Assembly (NCBI GenBank): GCA_039621445.1
Contig: CP154955.1
Span: 59,241,564-59,305,563, forward strand
From: Euglena gracilis
Lineage: Eukaryota > Euglenida > Euglenophyceae > Euglenales
Reading direction: 5' to 3'
DNA: 64,000 nucleotides
The notes under the pieces were generated by a model that was not told the DNA's origin, did not search any database, and saw only the letters and a list, made by a program, of their open reading frames with translations. This document shows, one piece after another, positions 62,009 through 64,000 of the stretch (position 1 is its first letter; the number at the start of each line of letters is the position of its first letter). A program made the position numbers and the translations under genes.

Positions 62009-62310
62009 GGAAGGAGAGCTGATGCGAGCTCATTACTTAAGGCGGGGCAGTGTTGCCATATCCCTGTGGAAAATGGCACCATTTTTCCCGTGGTCAGTTC
62101 ACTTCGGTTTCCATTGCGCGGCACTTGCTGGCCTACCTTCGCGATTTATTGAGGTCTCTTTCCTTTGGGGGAAGCTTCGTTACGGACTGATTGGCGATTT
62201 TCCGGGAGGCTCTCCGTGGCACAGCACTGAGCAGGGCTCCGCCTGCACCCACGTGGTTTTTCGGAGAAAAGACCATGACGTGTGTCCGGGTCCACTGCAG
62301 TTCGTCGACA
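62009..62310 (+). CDS. Exon of unknown gene
   Basis: After acceptor CATTTGGACCTCAG one base precedes EGELMRAHYLRRGSVAISLW, KMAPFFPWSVHFGFHCAALA and GLPSRFIEVSFLWGKLRYGL, staying open to about 62310. A donor at GAG|GTCTCT (62151) would shorten it. Hydrophobic middle. Not recognised. Confidence 0.5.
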
Positions 62311-62330
62311 GGGGGGGGGGGCAGGCACAG

Positions 62331-62430
62331 ATACCGAACTGGGGCGGCTGCGGCAAGCCTGTGGGCTGAGGGGGGCCTCGTGGGAGTTCGGGCCGGCGAT
62401 GGAGCCCCGGGACGAGTGCCGGGACCGGGG
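62331..62430 (+). CDS. Possible exon similar to the start of 30448-30656
   Basis: Acceptor GGGGCAGGCACAG then TELGRLRQACGLRGASWEFG, PAMEPRDECRDRG up to the tandem repeat. No plus-strand donor at its end; the repeat instead offers minus-strand donors. Confidence 0.35.
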
Positions 62431-62599
62431 CACTTCTTACCGGGGGCACTTCTTACCGGGGCACTTCTTACCGGGGGTACTTCTTACCGGGGCACTTCTT
62501 ACCGGGGGCACTTCTTACCGGGGGCACTTCTTACTGGGGGCACTTCTTACCGGGGGCACTCCTTACCGGGGGGCACTTCTTACCGGGGGCACTTCTTAC
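62430..62599. repeat. 16-17-base tandem repeat containing a 5' splice-site sequence
   Basis: About eleven units of CTTCTTACCGGGGGCA. On the minus strand each unit reads GTAAGAAGTGCCCCCG, a consensus donor. Confidence 0.95.
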
Positions 62600-62690
62600 C
62601 GGGCCGGGAAGGGTCAGATAGAGCGGGAGACCAGAATGGCATAAAAGCCGCCATGCTGTCCAGAGGATCGCAACGAAAGTGCTCTCCCAG
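62600..62690 (-). CDS. Possible exon whose donor founds the tandem repeat
   Basis: The frame reads HFRCDPLDSMAAFMPFWSPA, LSDPSRP and G before the first GTAAGA. The acceptor is weak (CACTGGGAG). A plus frame (IKAAMLSRGSQRKCSPSGPA) competes. Confidence 0.4.
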
Positions 62691-62749
62691 TGGACCCGCC
62701 CGGGCAAAAAAGGGGCCATACGTCACCTTCAAAAATCCATTTTAGTGAA

Positions 62750-63120
62750 AAAAATGTCGAAATTTCTGGAACCCCATTTGAAATGAAAGCTTACAAAAAA
62801 CACTGCCAGACGTTCCTTTTGACCATTTTCTGGAATATTGAGTTGTTTTTTGCCAAAAACCTTCATTTCAAATTTCAAATTGAAAAATACTGCCATTTTC
62901 TCTTAAAATTTGAATTTTCCCATATTTTTTTCCAAAACCAAAACTGCCCCAATTTTTATCGCGTTGTATTCCCCCCCCGTAATTTCTGTCTCCTGTAGTT
63001 TTTGTCTGCACTGTATTTGCCCAATTTCGGCCCCACCACCCTAACTTTGAACTAACCCGAATTCAGAACGATAGCTGTAAGCCACTCCTAAAAACACCAG
63101 AAAGCACCCCAGAAATGCTG
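62750..63120. other. AT-richer unique sequence
   Basis: No convincing exon, repeat or RNA gene. Confidence 0.5.
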
Positions 63121-63227
63121 TCAAACCCCCATCAGCGTTGCATATAAACATAGTTGGCCTTGCATATGCATATAAACGTAGGTGGCACACACATACAGAT
63201 ACACATACGCATACATACACATGACAC

Positions 63228-63345
63228 ATCCGTCCATCCATCCATCCATCCATCCATCCATCCATCCATCCATCCATCCATCCATCCATCCATCCATCCA
63301 TCCATCCATCCATCCATCCACCCACCCATCTGTCCATCCATTCAT
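63228..63345. repeat. (CATC)n
   Basis: About 28 units, preceded by TACACATACGCATACA repeats. Confidence 0.97.
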
Positions 63346-63504
63346 CCATCCATACGTCCATACGTACATACTCCCAGAATCAAATTTTTGAGCATTCTTC
63401 CATCCAGTCAGCTGTGTCGACAACGCCATTTTTTTTTGCAAATGTTGTGGCATTCATAACGCTCATATTCACGCAAACTTCTCTCGATGACATCCTGTTT
63501 ACCA

Positions 63505-63750
63505 ACCCCCCCCCCGGGAAATTGTCACCTGACAGGTCAGCCGGCACCAGGGACCCTGACAACTTCTTATCATGACGGGTTGGCTGGTATCAAGGACCTT
63601 GACAGTTTCCCGGGTGGCACCCTGACAGTTTCTGGGGTAGGCCATTTCAAGGGAAACCTGACAGTTTGGCCAGTACCGGGGACCCTGACAGTTTCCCGGG
63701 CGGGAGGGTTCTCGGGAATGACAGTTTCCTGGGGGGGGGGGGGGGGTAGG
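63505..63750 (+). repeat. Family H, copy 2
   Basis: ACCCCCCCCCCGGGAAATTG opening, six or more CCTGACA.[GT]TT units, and TGACAGTTTCCTGGGGGG closing, which is the inverse of the opening. Confidence 0.75.
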
Positions 63751-64000
63751 TATGAACACCGCCAAGAAAAAAAAGCAAAAAATGCTTACAGAACCGGGAG
63801 GGAATAATGGGATAGCAGGAGGGAGCAGTGGATTAATTTGCAAAAACCTGGAAATACACACTGCATTTGAAATGGTGTGTGTTGAGAAAAAATAAACGGC
63901 AATTTCCCTCCAGAGTTGCATTCCAACAATAAATTCCGAAAGATTGCATCTGATAGGAGTGCTTTGGCGAGCTCCAAGCCATGCAAGGATTTCGCTGCAC

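Overview
This window looks like nuclear DNA of a eukaryote, most likely an alga or other protist; the sequence does not let me name it. It has GT-AG introns, a MYST-type histone acetyltransferase, a decayed Ty3/gypsy retroelement, hAT-like miniature transposons with 8-bp target duplications, and very large microsatellites. There is no bacterial gene organisation. Nearly all long open frames are microsatellite translations or shadows.

Coding sequence comes as islands of about 18-210 bases with splice signals, separated by repeat-filled introns. Several islands were called from the combination of a pyrimidine-rich AG acceptor, a GT donor, an open frame rich in G/C-ending codons, and matching phases between islands. 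The best gene is on the minus strand, 10564 down to 1999. It encodes the N-terminal chromo-barrel (Tudor-knot) of a MYST acetyltransferase in four or five micro-exons, and its catalytic domain lies beyond the left edge. Other good islands are at 11222-11366, 17040-17115, 30448-30656, 34855-34919, 38564-38725, 40955-41044, 43475-43586 with 43070-43140, 46744-46853, 49778-49855, 52283-52341 and 60786-60887. A chain of tiny plus-strand exons ends at 20825. Many exons are provisional because both strands are often open in these islands.

The only long uninterrupted gene is a 533-codon minus-strand ORF (26653-28254) with three CxxC pairs and no recognised family. It is bracketed by pieces of a repeat family (F), so it may be cargo or the product of a mobile element.

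Repeats fill the rest. Families A, B, C and G are MITEs with terminal CAGG/CCTG ends and 8-bp duplications. F, H, J, L, M, N, P, Q, R and S are dispersed families named here only for this window. Two patterns stand out. First, tandem repeats often start exactly at a 5' splice site. Second, some MITEs sit inside coding exons in ways compatible with becoming introns (introner-like).
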